A stretch of DNA of 64,000 nucleotides from Hymenolepis diminuta (Eukaryota; Platyhelminthes; Cestoda; Cyclophyllidea; Hymenolepididae), in NCBI GenBank assembly GCA_900708905.1, contig CAADRB010000001.1:370697-434696 (forward strand), written 5' to 3'. Shown in pieces: positions 1 through 10,854 of the stretch. The stretch's first letter is position 1; each line of letters starts with the position of its first letter. The notes under the pieces are model-generated. The model saw only the letters and a program-made list of their open reading frames with translations, was not told the origin of the DNA and did not search any database. The translations under genes and the position numbers were made by a program.

Positions 1-950
1 TAGTCAGTAATATCTGAAAATCGCGGACATGAACCCACTCTGGCACCTAAAAGTCGAATCCTGAAATTTGAAATTCGGAACATTTGGACATGCCACATTA
101 GTCTTTACCTATCAAATATATACTAGAAAAAGTTATTGAAAATGTCCTGACTTTTACAGCTACTTTTGCTCGACCCTTCAGTTCGCCTCTGCTACATTTG
201 TTTAGTGATCTCGTGCGAAAGCATTTAAATAAATGAAACAATAAAGCAATACATTAAGAGCTAAGTGAAGGAGATCAAGTAGAAGAAGACATCGAATTTA
301 GAGGATCGAAGGAGTCAGATCTCACGTTTTTTTCTCCCGAGTATAGTCCCGTTTTATGATCATTGGTTCCAATGGTTAAATTTTAGAAGTTGACCTGAGC
401 CTATTAATCAGCTTTGTCATTTGAATGGCATGAAAACTATATGGGGTATATTTTTCTCTAAATAGCTAAATTACTAGCGGGATAATAAGGGCTGATAAAG
501 CTAACATAACAAAGCTCACTAAAGTTCATTCATTCACCCCATATTATTCTTCTACTGTCTGCTGTGTATAGATGCTTCCTATGCTTAAAGATTGTAAAAT
601 TGTTCGTTTTGCATGTGTAATAATAATTCAATAAACTTTAAATCACTAAAAATCCTCAAATCACCCAATCACTTTGTCGGCAAGCCACACTCCTTTGAAA
701 GAACTATTATCACCGGAAGAGATCAAAATATAGTAGTCATTTACTAATAGCAACTCGTGTGCGCCTGAGAGATCACTTGAAGATACTTAAATTTCTCCTT
801 TTTAAAAACTATAATTTACATTATTCATTACTGATCTGAGAAAAAACATCATTGAGAGTTTCAAAATCAAAATACTTTTAGAAAATTTTTAAAAAATGAC
901 CAAATTTTAGTAGACAAGTTATCGTTATTCATACTTTTACAAACTTTCAG
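1..950. other. Non-coding or intronic DNA upstream of the first exon
   Basis: I found no exon that I could support. A short open stretch around 281-345 has only a weak acceptor in front of it. If the gene at 951-2129 continues to the left, this would be intron or further exons beyond recognition. Confidence 0.4.
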
Positions 951-1008
951 AGGGAAAGAACCGTTGGCAGAGTATTGATCAAGAGAAAGCAAATATTTCC
1001 AGTAGTTG
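951..1008 (+). CDS. Candidate coding exon, unrecognised gene
   Basis: This exon starts after acceptor ...aaactttcag and ends at donor gtaaag. It is read in phase 0 and leaves one base (phase 1), which the next exon completes as GAT. It encodes 19 residues beginning RERTVGRVLIKRK. It is the least certain of the five exons because it is short. Confidence 0.35.
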
Positions 1009-1416
1009 GTAAAGTGAAGATGTGGCTAGGTAGCATAGAACGTTTCAGATAGCAGAGGAAAATCGATAAGCAGCTTAATGGCCGAGAGCTGAGTCATACA
1101 CGAAACGGGTTGGTGATGACGGAAATCAATAAACATCTACGGATAAGTTCCAAGTCCACAACAATGATTTCGTTAGAGTTTTGTTTTCTTGAAAGTGCTT
1201 TAGTAAGACATAAGCGTAGGAAAATGAAAAAAAGACCGAATATTCATTGACATAACGAAAAAAAGTCATTTGAGTGTTAAGGTTTACAAAATAGGGACAT
1301 CAATTCTTTTGTAAGTACTATTTAAATCAATAGTCTCTTTATAAATGAATGTATAATCTACTTCATATTGGCTTCAATTATTTACTGAAAAATTTTTTTG
1401 TGTTCTAATATTACAG

Positions 1417-1577
1417 ATATCCAACAATGTTTAAATGAATTCAGGTTCATGGAAATAAAATCAGAAGGTTTAAAAGGCTGCGAATCTAAGAATAAATCTC
1501 CTAAAACCCGTGGAATTGAGAAATATTCCACGACTCCTATTCCCAAAAGAATCAGAACTGCACTGAAAGGAGACACA
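1417..1577 (+). CDS. Candidate coding exon, unrecognised gene
   Basis: The acceptor is ...tctaatattacag and the donor is gtaact. The frame begins with the last two bases of a split codon and ends in phase 0. The peptide is lysine-rich and reads like real coding sequence. No domain was recognised. Confidence 0.5.
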
Positions 1578-1619
1578 GTAACTCTCATAATACGCTAGTT
1601 TTTATTTCCTCCTTTTGAG

Positions 1620-1835
1620 GGGTTGAATAATTCAGAGGTGAAAATTCACAATCCATTCCTCGAAGGAATTTCCGATCTCCATGATAAGCATCTTTATCAT
1701 TCTGATAGACAAAATGTTTGTCAGATTTTGTATTTACTATTCTCTTTTAAGAAACGGCATCTACCGATTAATAATGAAGAAGTAAATAATAAATCTAATA
1801 TCACCGAGAAGGAGCCATATGAAAATTTGAATTTG
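1620..1835 (+). CDS. Candidate coding exon, unrecognised gene
   Basis: This 72-codon exon lies between a pyrimidine-rich acceptor (tttatttcctccttttgag) and donor gttagt, phase 0 at both ends. Its reading frame is the same as that of the preceding exon because the 42-nt intron is a multiple of three. A motif-like core (RQNVCQILYLLF...RHL) resembles a stretch encoded near 17300-17370. Confidence 0.5.
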
Positions 1836-1900
1836 GTTAGTATCTTACCGGCCCCTCCTCTCTATCCTTTATTTTAATTTTGGTATTAATGCTATGATAG

Positions 1901-2011
1901 ATCACCGGGAAAATGAAGAGAAATAAACCCCGTTCGTTTTATACATCCAATATTGAAATATACGCGTTGAATGGGCTGCAAAAACAAAAGAAGGACTTAC
2001 TATATGTTAAG
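1901..2011 (+). CDS. Candidate coding exon, unrecognised gene
   Basis: This 37-codon exon is open in only one frame (beginning ITGKMKRNKPRSFY). It runs from acceptor ...gctatgatag to donor gtaata, phase 0 at both ends. The acceptor has a poor pyrimidine tract, which lowers confidence. Confidence 0.4.
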
Positions 2012-2090
2012 GTAATAATACGATCTTTGTAACCAATAAGAATACTAGAGTTTTTATGTAAATTATTAAATTTTTTCCATACATTTTCAG

Positions 2091-2129
2091 CTTCAAGATT
2101 CGATCGAAAATGGGAACATGAGTGACTAA
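2091..2129 (+). CDS. Candidate terminal coding exon, unrecognised gene
   Basis: After the strong acceptor ...ttttccatacattttcag the frame reads LQDSIENGNMSD and then TAA at 2127-2129. Phase 0 matches the preceding exon. Confidence 0.45.
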   Translation, partial: LQDSIENGNMSD

Positions 2130-2245
2130 CTTCTCTTACACTTTAATGTTTTAAACAGATCTTTATATAAAGTGTTTGCAAGTAATACCTTGAGATGCTT
2201 TAAAATAAGGTTAGGTTAAGAGATCTGGGCATGTATTTTAATTCA

Positions 2246-2251
2246 AATAAA
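2246..2251 (+). terminator. Possible polyadenylation signal AATAAA
   Basis: A canonical AATAAA lies about 117 bases after the stop codon at 2129. In AT-rich DNA this hexamer is common, so the assignment rests on position only. Confidence 0.3.
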
Positions 2252-3983
2252 TTACATCGATAAATACTACAGCCTTGTCTAATGTATGATAAAGAGATGC
2301 TAACGAAGTAGAAGCTATCTTTGTAACTGTCTCTTTGCAATATAACGCTGTTGGCAATCAACTGGAAAGTTGGTATCTTTTAAAATATCTATACATTAAA
2401 TATTTATTGCTATTATCTATCGTTATGCGAAAACTTCTCGAGATTTTTACTGGACAGGAGGAACAGTGGGGGAGATCAAAAAGTTGTGAAATGGTGGAAA
2501 GCATTAAGAAGAAGCAGGTATCGAAGTAAGGACATCAAGAGTTTAAATTTATTCAAATTGTTGAAGTATAGGGTTGATCATATGTAGTTTACTTGGTATT
2601 GTGCTTATGTATCAAACTTTGTGAACTGTTTGAGATTACTACCCTTATGTCCAAAATATGTTAATCATTTGATTTATTTCTATGGTTTGTTATACCACCT
2701 CGATCTATTTGCACCTTCTTCCAGTTAAGAGCAAGCTGGTGAGACTAGCAATGACATTTTTAAGCAGCACAGTTCACTTAATTATAAACTCGTGCGCAAT
2801 TTTACATATCTAATAAAGATTACTACTTATTAGTCTATAAGTAACAATATAGATATATTAAAATTAGTAATTTTGACCAATTTTACTCAAATGTAAACGC
2901 TATCCCACTTCTTTGTTTTGTAATTTGTTTGCTCTTTTCGTCTACACTACCATTTATCAATCAAATCCGCTCAGTTAGACCTCTTCAGTATCTTAATATC
3001 CATCTAGTAGCAGATGATTGGCACAGATCGACTCCCACATTGATTAGGGTATCGTGTGCTCAACTGGGCTAATTCCTGCACATAGTTTAAATTCGAATGA
3101 GCTGAAATTTTCTCACGCTTTGAAGGTAATCACGCAAAGGATGGTGACTTGCTTGCACCTAAAAGACACGATACAACAAGTTTCTTTTATTCTCTGAACT
3201 TTTCAATGCCCCTGCTATATCTCGTGGTCTAATAGTAGAATCACTGTGCTCAGTATTAGTTACATTACTGCAGTAATGTCCCACTTAATTCATTCAAAAT
3301 TTAATTTGCAAAATTTACTGATGAATAACCGACAGAAATATTTGCGGAGTGCTGGTTGACTAAAGAATTTGGTAAGACGGTTTTTACACCTATTTACAGT
3401 TAATACTTTATTTTTATTAATAAATTGTTCTTTAAAATGGTTTATATGAATGCATCCCCGTTTTAAATTCTTCATAAATAAAATAATGTCTAAATTTAAA
3501 CAAGTGAAACTAATTTTACTGTTCAGATATAAATATTATTTTAGATATGCATTAAAATTTTGAAGAGCACGTCAATATTACTGAAATTATTATTATTGGA
3601 AACTAAAGTATTGTTAAAATTTATAAACTAGCTTAATATTAATCGTTAAAAACGTTCATCAATTTAAATTTGCTTGAACTATGTTAGATAATTATTTCCA
3701 ATTTTAATAGTAAATCCTTCTACACGATGAAATTATTTTAATGCTTTAAAAATTTAGATTCTGACTAGATTAGTAGTCAGAATCCAAATTATCCTGCTTA
3801 ATAACCCATTTGGTTATTGCTGAAATTAATTTTGTTTTAACATTAGGCACTTGACAAGATCATATTCTGAATAAATGAAGACAGCTTAATGCGTTTATTT
3901 GCTTTGCTGGTGCTCCATCGCACCGTCAAGAGAAGCGACCGAGCACTGTTCTCATGGCTCTACTCACCAGTCACTAAACTTTA
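2252..3983. other. Intergenic, AT-rich, nothing recognised
   Basis: Only short chance ORFs (2335-2529 plus, 3290-3475 minus) and one small perfect hairpin (3757-3784) were seen. No gene or transposon could be supported. Confidence 0.5.
3757..3784. repeat. Perfect 11-bp inverted repeat with 6-base loop
   Basis: GATTCTGACTA (3757-3767) is followed by the loop gattag and then the exact reverse complement TAGTCAGAATC (3774-3784). No neighbouring gene explains it. Confidence 0.7.
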
Positions 3984-4272
3984 TTGGCGGCAAAGATGAA
4001 AGCAAGTTATTTGAGCAGTGTGCTACGTGCTCAAACCTTCCTTCACTTCCAAATTATTCCCTCCTCATTTTGCTCTAGTGAGTGGGTACCAGCAGTGAAG
4101 ACTGAAAACGTGCGAATTTCTAAGAGGAGTGACTTTGATGTTGACTGGAAAACCAATAGGGTGCTTCTACATGCTTTGACGAATCAACTCAACGCTTTTG
4201 ATGTCGCTGCACCATTTTCACATTCTGATCATTGGAATATGGTATACAAAGATACAGATTTGATAATGGTGT
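3984..4272 (+). CDS. Possible coding exon or pseudogene fragment, unrecognised
   Basis: A 96-codon open frame starts at a TTG and has balanced, coding-like composition, unlike the surrounding AT-rich DNA. A strong pyrimidine-rich acceptor (tattccctcctcattttgctctag, ending at 4078) lies inside it. An exon from about 4079 to a GT donor near 4270 would encode a peptide including SDFDVDW and HALTNQL. I do not recognise the product. In another frame the segment 3984-4080 encodes a Cys-x2-Cys pair (QCATC), which could be coincidental. Confidence 0.22.
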
Positions 4273-4274
4273 GA

Positions 4275-6083
4275 AGTATTTATTAATAGATTTAAGAATA
4301 GTGCTAAATAGACCATTGGAGATTGCAATAATTAGTTAAAGTAATAATTGTCCGTCTAATAATAAAGCCACTAGACATAATTCTAGCTAGACAAACGAAT
4401 GCACATCTTTAAAGGTTCCATAATTTTATGCAGAGGGTAAGAGAATGTTTTCGTATTCAATATTTGGCTTAGATTGGAGAACATGCCTGAATAAATACCT
4501 GAAACAATTGGAAACTTGGCCATAGAAGTCATCATTTATCGGTGTTAAAGAGGACCAATATTGTTTCTGTCTGCGAACACTCACAGTCATTTGAAATATT
4601 ACATTTAATGAATGAATTCAGACATCCAGAAGTAATTAACTTGGGGAATAGAAAATAAATTGAATAGTTAGAATTCTCAAATCAGTCACCACGGAGATTT
4701 CTGCATTTCGATTGGCTATATTTGCCACTGCTGTTGTAAAAGAATGAAGCCAGTCTCAGATTCACAATGCAGATTAAGTATTATTGTGCTAAATACAATC
4801 CGAAATACTGCACAAATCGAATCGATACATATCGTGCTTTGAAGGTCCATTAATTAATGATTTGTTTTAGTTAGTGACCATTAATAATTATTTTTGTATA
4901 GCTAAATGTTTTATTTACCCCTTTTTGTCTAATTACAAAAGATTTTTATGAATGAATTCACTTAATATTATTCATGGCAACGCAGAAATAATTTCTAGAA
5001 GTTTTAATCTTGGGATGACATCTGAACATGCGGTGTGGCATAATAAGCCAGTAGGGGATGAAACAGTGCGTCAAATGAGAGTACAAAATACAATACGCAG
5101 AATGTCGAGACTCTTACTTTTTAAAGTCCGGTAGCATTTATTCGCCCACTTTCTCATAAGGAGTATAATTCTCTTTGTAAAAGTCAAATATTTCAATATT
5201 TCATGAATTGAAACCCGGGTTTCTAGGCGATTTTACGTCCTCAGTATTCAAGTCTTATTGATTATGTTACTTTGATTCATTTATATCTTTCTACAATCAT
5301 GAACAGGTAGATGATTCTGGCAAGGCTGTTTTAAATTTGGCGGAACCCATCTATTAATCAAAGCACATTAATTTTCTTAATCCTCGATGGTATTGCCTTT
5401 ATCCTCCATTTCCTGTCTATTTATCACAAAAAATTTCCGTACGTCTTGCAAATTGGACTAGATCACTTAGATACGCCTGGAATCCTTAATGTTCTTTAAT
5501 AACATGCTGATAGTTGGATGGGAAAACTACTTTAGAGTAGTTGAACTTTTTATCTCACTGCGAGGTAGAGAAAATCTCAGCAAATGTGGGAATATTGTCT
5601 TAGAATAAAGCTGTAATTCAAAGGAAATTATTCTATCTGCAATTAAGTATTAATTAAGGAACAATTTGAAATTAAGGCAGGAAGTAAATATCGCTGAAGT
5701 ATATATATATATATATATATATATTCATTGATGTAATTATTGAAAGCAACATGGTTTCTTGATTAATTTCACGTATCTTAAAGTGCTTACTAATTAATAA
5801 GCAAACGTTTAATTTTGACAATAACATATTTTGATTTTAAAAATAAAATCAACTTGTCTAAATATTCATTCTTATGCAACATTTTTGACGTATAATTTAA
5901 ACTAACCTTTATTGTTTATGAAAAAAAGGATTACTCTGAAACCACTATGAAGTAGCTCAATTCTAATTAAATTTCAAATTGCGTTGGGCGTAAGATTGAT
6001 AACTCCTCAATACTGGTTTAGTAATCATATGACAGCAACTGAAACTCTCAGCAATTTCTCTCACAATCATCTTATTATATCAT
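4275..6083. other. Intergenic, nothing recognised apart from an (AT)n tract
   Basis: A short ORF at 4952-5134 has no supporting context. The only distinct element is the dinucleotide repeat at 5701. Confidence 0.5.
5701..5724. repeat. (AT)12 microsatellite
   Basis: Uninterrupted AT dinucleotide run, visible directly in the sequence. Confidence 0.9.
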
Positions 6084-6649
6084 TCAAAAAACAGTGTTCA
6101 TATTGAGTGACATTGGTACCCCTAATAACTCTAAAGCACTTTTAACTAAGCTTTCAATATTTATTAGTTTTGGAGTCTGGTCTGTCGAAGAAGTTTTGCT
6201 CGAAATCAAATCAAATGCAAGGTGTTTTAGCATGACTGTACCAGTGGTGCTGTGGTGGTAGTGTTCGCCTGATGAATCAAATTTAGAGATCAATGATTAT
6301 CAATCCATATTCAGTTACATGGATGGTCAACCGCTTTGGTTAGGTCTAGGGAGCGGAAGAGGTTATCTTAACACTTCCCTCAGTTGGCCTGTGAAGATTT
6401 TAACACGATCAAGCTTGTCTAAGTCCAAACAAGCTGACAATAGTGTTCTTTTTATAGTTGACGAATTAAAAGAAACAGTAGGAGAGATCAACTGAGTAAT
6501 GTGTTCAGCTTCGAAAATGATATCTTTGACATTCAATAAGAGTTGCTTGAAATGAGTGGTTAGGAATAACTGGATCATAAATCAACCCTTGGAGAGCTTC
6601 AACTTTGACACAAGCGTAAGAGAGCTCAAATATTAGTCCAATCAGTTGT
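6084..6649 (-). pseudogene. Coding-like minus-strand fragments, unrecognised
   Basis: On the minus strand an exon-like segment starts at 6649 after acceptor ...tttcttttag. Removing a 58-nt GT...AG segment (6603-6546) joins two open stretches in phase (6649-6604 and 6545-6375) into 72 residues with helical, heptad-like spacing (e.g. VKDIIFEAEHITQLI). A third open stretch, 6293-6084, ends at a stop but cannot be joined to the second in phase with the splice sites I can see. This may be the 3' end of a gene, a decayed copy, or chance. Confidence 0.22.
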
Positions 6650-6933
6650 CTAAAAGAAATTGTGTTGATTGGATTGATTGTCCAATCAATACTTTTATCA
6701 TAATAACCACAAACTTAAAATAGAGTTAAGAATATATTTTTAATATTGATTTTCATTAAATTGACGTGGAATGACATATTCAGTCTGAACTTTCCTGCAA
6801 GGCAGGCACTTCATTTGAGCGCTCTACTCATAAGTCTTGGAATTTTCAGTTGCTCTGTGGATCCAACTAGAAAATTTTGTATGGGAAAATAAATAATTTA
6901 GATACATTAGCAGGAAATTCCAACTGAGAGCAA

Positions 6934-7492
6934 ATGTTCAATAGCCTCAAACAAATAGAGTTAAAGAGGAATGACAGTGTACCTAAAAGCTTCTGTGTAA
7001 GCTATTGTTTAAATGAAAATGTAAAACATATGTGCGGTCTGGAGCATTTAAATGTTATTTTAGATGTCCACAGTCTGGGCAAAATAACTAAGGAAGCTGA
7101 TGTTATCATAACTGCTCTCAGTGAACATTTACCAAAAGCTTCAAAAAAACGACGCTACACTAAGGGATGTAGCGTTATGAATAAGTACGAAATCAGTCCC
7201 CTCGTAGAGTTGAATAAACTTCCCGGGGAAGTTAAACTTTTTCCCACCTAGGGCCGGAAAAGGGGAAGCACATAAAATCTCGACTGTCCGTGATGCATTT
7301 ACAGACATGGTCAAGAATAAATATGGTAAATAAAACTCTAACAAAATTCATAAAAACGGGGCTGTCATTTTAACTACTTGGACTGATGTTATCCTAGATA
7401 CTCATAAAGAATTCTTACTGAAAGCTATCAAAAAAGTCAGAGACATTTCACAAGCGCTCGGTCTATACACAAGAGGGGAAATCAGTTTCTGA
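6934..7492 (+). pseudogene. Degenerate coding-like stretch, unrecognised
   Basis: A 105-codon ORF from ATG 6934 reads like protein but stops at 7249-7251. The coding character continues in a second frame (through HKISTVRDAFTDMV, about 7270-7310) and then a third (ending in a TGA near 7490). A related phrase, KISTDINAFRDKI, recurs near 7558-7600. This pattern of open segments in shifting frames suggests a decayed gene or transposon protein. A 48-nt GT...AG segment (7204-7251, pyrimidine-rich 3' end) is an alternative explanation for the first break. No family was recognised. Confidence 0.3.
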
Positions 7493-7599
7493 ATAGAAAG
7501 TTGATAAAATATGATTGTTCTTTTCCGTTTTAGGCAGGAAATCTAGATAGGCGCAAAATCTCGACCGACATTAATGCATTTAGAGATAAAATCGGAAAA

Positions 7600-8213
7600 T
7601 AAACAAAAGAAATCACTATGACAAGTTTCCGACATAGTTCGTTATTTTTACGTTCTTCTTCTCACCTAATTTTACAAATTTGAGCAACCATATTTTAGTC
7701 TATAGTCATTGGAATACTTTGCAGAACTTTCGATAATGATAATATGATGCAAGATCGATTGACGATAAACACAACAAATATTGATTTATTGAGCGTTCTG
7801 AAATGAAATTATTGTAGATTTTGAGAAATAGAGGAAGCTGTTTAAAATATGAAGTTGAAAAGTCTTAAATATATGTTTAATAATGTTTAAAAACAATTGA
7901 TATCGTTTCTATTTATGAACATCCAGTAAGTGCAAATAAAATCATAATTCTTAAAACATTTTATGAGTTTTTATTTAAATTTATTACTGAGAGACATCTA
8001 TATACAAATTGACCTCTTGAAGCTAAGCATATATTTTATGTTCGCTAAGTGCCCAAAGTTCCACCCCTAAAGGTAAATTTTGAGTATATATTTCACGTGA
8101 TTTCCACGAAATTTGAAAATTTCCACATTAATCGAAGATGTTGATCTCGTGGAAAATCAATTTTCTATTACTGAGGTACCTTCTTAGAATTACTCGTGAA
8201 CTAGAAGTTCAGA
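7600..8213. other. Upstream region of the zinc-finger gene
   Basis: AT-rich, with no ORF or repeat recognised. It should contain the promoter of the gene at 8214, but no clear core element stands out. Confidence 0.4.
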
Positions 8214-8765
8214 ATGTCTGACGATGGAAAATGCACCATAGTATCACGACCAAGCACATCAAAATCTAATGGAGAAAATAAAAACAATTGTCCTCAAACG
8301 ATATTGTTTAAACGACCGCAAACTGCAGGGGTATCAAGCGTTGAATGTCCCTGCTGTCGTAGATTTTATTCGGAACATTCAATAGAATTTCATCTAAAGG
8401 TCTGTTCTCCGCGTAAAGCAGAGGAAGAAAGACGCAAGAGAGAGCAAGAGGAGCACCTGGAAAGACAAAACAAGAGACCGTGTAGACCTCCGGGCCATCC
8501 ATGCTACATTTGTGGACGTCGTTATACAAACAGTTCTTGGGAATATCATGAATCAAAGTGTTCAGAACAATGGCATATCTGGAATGATCTTCTTCCCAAG
8601 GATTTAAAACATCACGAGGGAATCTTCAAACCTGACACGTCTGAAAAAGCTATTACGGATGTCTGGGAGAAGGAAAAGATCACAGGAAACACTGAGTTTA
8701 CTAAACTTGATGCTCTGGATAAGATCTTAATTGGTGCAAGCCATTTAAACTCTCTGCCCGAATAA
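8214..8765 (+). CDS. C2HC zinc-finger protein, ZNF474/ZC2HC1-like
   Basis: A 183-residue protein in one exon. Two zinc fingers have identical spacing, C-x2-C-x11-H-x3-C: residues C45, C48, H60, C64 and C97, C100, H112, C116. They are separated by a charged Glu/Arg/Lys linker (about 68-88) that is probably helical. The second finger reads CYICGRRY...HESKC and is followed by a Trp-rich N-D-x-L-P-K stretch (120-129), the arrangement seen in ZNF474 and related C2HC/C3H-type proteins. Family members are poorly understood; several vertebrate ones are testis- or cilium-linked, and a role here is unknown. The ATG at 8214 is preceded by stops in frame. The N-terminus is Ser/Thr-rich and likely disordered. 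No intron is visible, so a retrocopy is possible, but the frame is intact. Confidence 0.85.
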   Translation: MSDDGKCTIVSRPSTSKSNGENKNNCPQTILFKRPQTAGVSSVECPCCRRFYSEHSIEFHLKVCSPRKAEEERRKREQEEHLERQNKRPCRPPGHPCYICGRRYTNSSWEYHESKCSEQWHIWNDLLPKDLKHHEGIFKPDTSEKAITDVWEKEKITGNTEFTKLDALDKILIGASHLNSLPE

Positions 8766-8766
8766 A
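8761..8766 (+). terminator. AATAAA overlapping the stop codon
   Basis: The last codons GAA TAA AAG contain AATAAA, so a canonical polyadenylation signal overlaps the TAA at 8763-8765. If used, the 3' UTR would be only about 15-30 bases. Confidence 0.45.
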
Positions 8767-9624
8767 AGTTTTATTGTTTTCCATCTCCCACCCCCTTTGA
8801 ATTACCCATCTAATAATAGGTAAATCGCATTAAGGAAAGTTAATATTCTTCCTTCCATCTTAATCACAATTGTGCTTGGACGATAAGTTGGCTTATCATC
8901 GGAGGGGTGTGTACAATTTTCTTACAATTTCACGATGTAATGGAAGTGAATTTTCTCATGTAATGTTCTCAGATCATTGAGACGAAATGGAAAGTTGTGC
9001 TACGTAATGGTGAGAATTAGACAAGAGGGAAGCTAATTAGACCAGTTGGAGCGATTAAGGGACATACTGAGCCTCTGCCTACATGTGTTTTCGAGGATTT
9101 TCCCTGAAATGGCGATTACTAATGAAAAAACCAACTGCTGTTAATGCTCCGAGTATCCTGGCTCTCACACGAATTCAAAATTGTGAAATGCTGAGAAAAT
9201 TTTAGAAACCTTGATCCATGAATAACAGTAGTTAGGAGAGCTCTTACTATTGACGGAAATAGAGTCAATTTTGCTTTGATTCCTATTCCTTGTTATGATG
9301 AGCAATAAATAAGTTAGAACAGATAAGGTTACAGTAGAAATATTGATATCAACGCAATTTACATTTTGAGAATTGGTCTTTTGATACCCCAGTTCACTTT
9401 AGTCAATATTCCGAGTCTATTGAGAAGTTAATCAAATTGAATGATTCTTCTAGTCGTATTGACACTTATTTCTATTCAGGTAGGCAAGATAGTCGATAAA
9501 AACTAGATAGATATAACCATTCTATTTAAATAAAAGATTTGGTCTAAGATAAAGGATACATAGCTTTTAATGGGAGGTAGAAGAAGGTAAACTGAAGTTT
9601 TCACCCACAAAATCACGAGTTCTA
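8767..9624. other. Intergenic, nothing recognised
   Basis: No ORF, repeat or RNA gene could be supported between the zinc-finger gene and the mariner element. Confidence 0.5.
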
Positions 9625-9660
9625 TCAGGTTGTAACAGAAGTTCTGTCCATTTTTTAAAG
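9625..9660. repeat. Mariner left terminal inverted repeat
   Basis: Reads inward TCAGGTTGTAACAGAAG, then TTCTGTCCATTTTTTAAAG. It matches the inward reading of the other end, TCAGGTTGTATCAGG then TTCTGTCCAATTTTTGAG. Confidence 0.8.
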
Positions 9661-9698
9661 TTTGAATTAAAGTGAAAATTTTGTTAAAATACATTTGT

Positions 9699-10733
9699 TT
9701 AGTGTTCAACATAGTCACCATTTTTATTAATTACATCTTCCCATCCTGTCATAAGCTTTCTCATTCCTTCTCCATAGAATTTAGCCAGTTCGGACTAACC
9801 AGTTCAGACAAAGAAACTAGTCTCTTCATTTCGACCTCTTCTCTTGAAGTAAGCCTTTGAAGTCCCATTAAATGATTCTGTGAGCTCCTGAAAAGATGAA
9901 AATCGGTCGGGGCAAGATCGGGGGAATATGGTGGGTGATGCAAATTCTTCTACGAGATTTTTGGTTACTCTTGAAGTGTGGTATCCGATATTGTCATGGT
10001 GCAGAATCACTCATTTTCGATTGATTAAAGAAGGTCGGTTTTTCTGTTAAACAACTTTTAAAAGAGTTAGTTACTGACGGTAAACTTCAGATGTTATTGT
10101 TTGATTGTCACTCATTAGTTCATAATAAACGATTCCCATCCACCTTCCAATCCCACCACACACTTCTCGGTTTGGAAGTGGAATTGGCTTTAAACCACTA
10201 CCTAAATTTAGCCACTGTCTTTTGCGCTTAACATTGTTGTAAAGGATCCACTACTTCTCATCGCTGTGAGTTATGATTCGGTTTAAAAAAGGTGCCTGAA
10301 GTTCTCGAGAATGGAGTGAAACACAACAGGTCACACGTTGTTGCTTGTTGATTTCTGACAAATCATGCTGGATCCATTTCCCAGTCTTTGAGACTTTGCC
10401 AGCCAAGTCTTCATTTCCCTATATATGGTCATATGGCGGCTTACGTGAAAGGTTTTGCCCAGTTCTCAAGTAGTGCAGATTAGATTCATCAATTACAACT
10501 TGCAATAGCTCAGAATTGAGTTTTTGAACACTCTGCTCTCGGTTCGTCTATCAGGCTGAAGTCATCCTTTTTGAAACCACCTTTAGAAAACCACCTGCTG
10601 CAGGTCCTTTCATCCACAAAATCATTTCCTTAAGTGTGTTTGAGTGCTTTTGCTGCTGAGCTTGCCGTATTTCCCTGATGAAATCCAAACAGTAAAATAT
10701 GCCTGATGTGCTCTTTATTTGAAGTGTATATTA
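9699..10733 (-). pseudogene. Mariner transposase, frameshifted
   Basis: In N- to C-terminal order on the minus strand I can read an N-terminal HTH phrase (EHIRHILLF...F-x-x-G-N), the inter-helix phrase DERTCSRWF, then K-x-GKWIQHDLSE and NVKRKRQW. The catalytic triad context follows as THSDEK (first Asp), LHHDN (second Asp) and YSPDLAPTDFHLF (third Asp), with a C-terminal GWEDVINKNGDYVEH before a TAA at 9699-9701. The three catalytic aspartates of the DD34D class are recognisable. The pieces lie in different frames, with in-frame stops (for example in the HTH segment and after SDEK), so no active enzyme can be made. Confidence 0.88.
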
Positions 10734-10854
10734 GGGCTAGAAATAGTTATTAATAAGGAAAATTATCACACAATCTGGTAATTTTATTAATTAGCATAGA
10801 AAAGCATACAACATTAATGAGCTAAATTGAAGTGATTGTGCTCTAAACACATAG

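Larger units (their letters stand above)
951..2129 (+). other. Gene span: 3' end of an unrecognised five-exon gene
   Basis: Five candidate exons (951-1008, 1417-1577, 1620-1835, 1901-2011, 2091-2129) join in one frame and encode about 194 residues ending in a TAA at 2127-2129. Phases agree throughout: 1, 0, 0, 0. Each intron is GT...AG, with clear pyrimidine tracts before 951, 1417, 1620 and 2091. The protein is polar and basic, and I see no signal peptide, membrane segment or known domain, so I cannot name it. The start of the gene is not seen and may lie left of the window. An AATAAA follows at 2246. It could also be a pseudogene, because without the 42-nt intron at 1578-1619 the frame is broken by a TAG. 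Confidence 0.45.
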
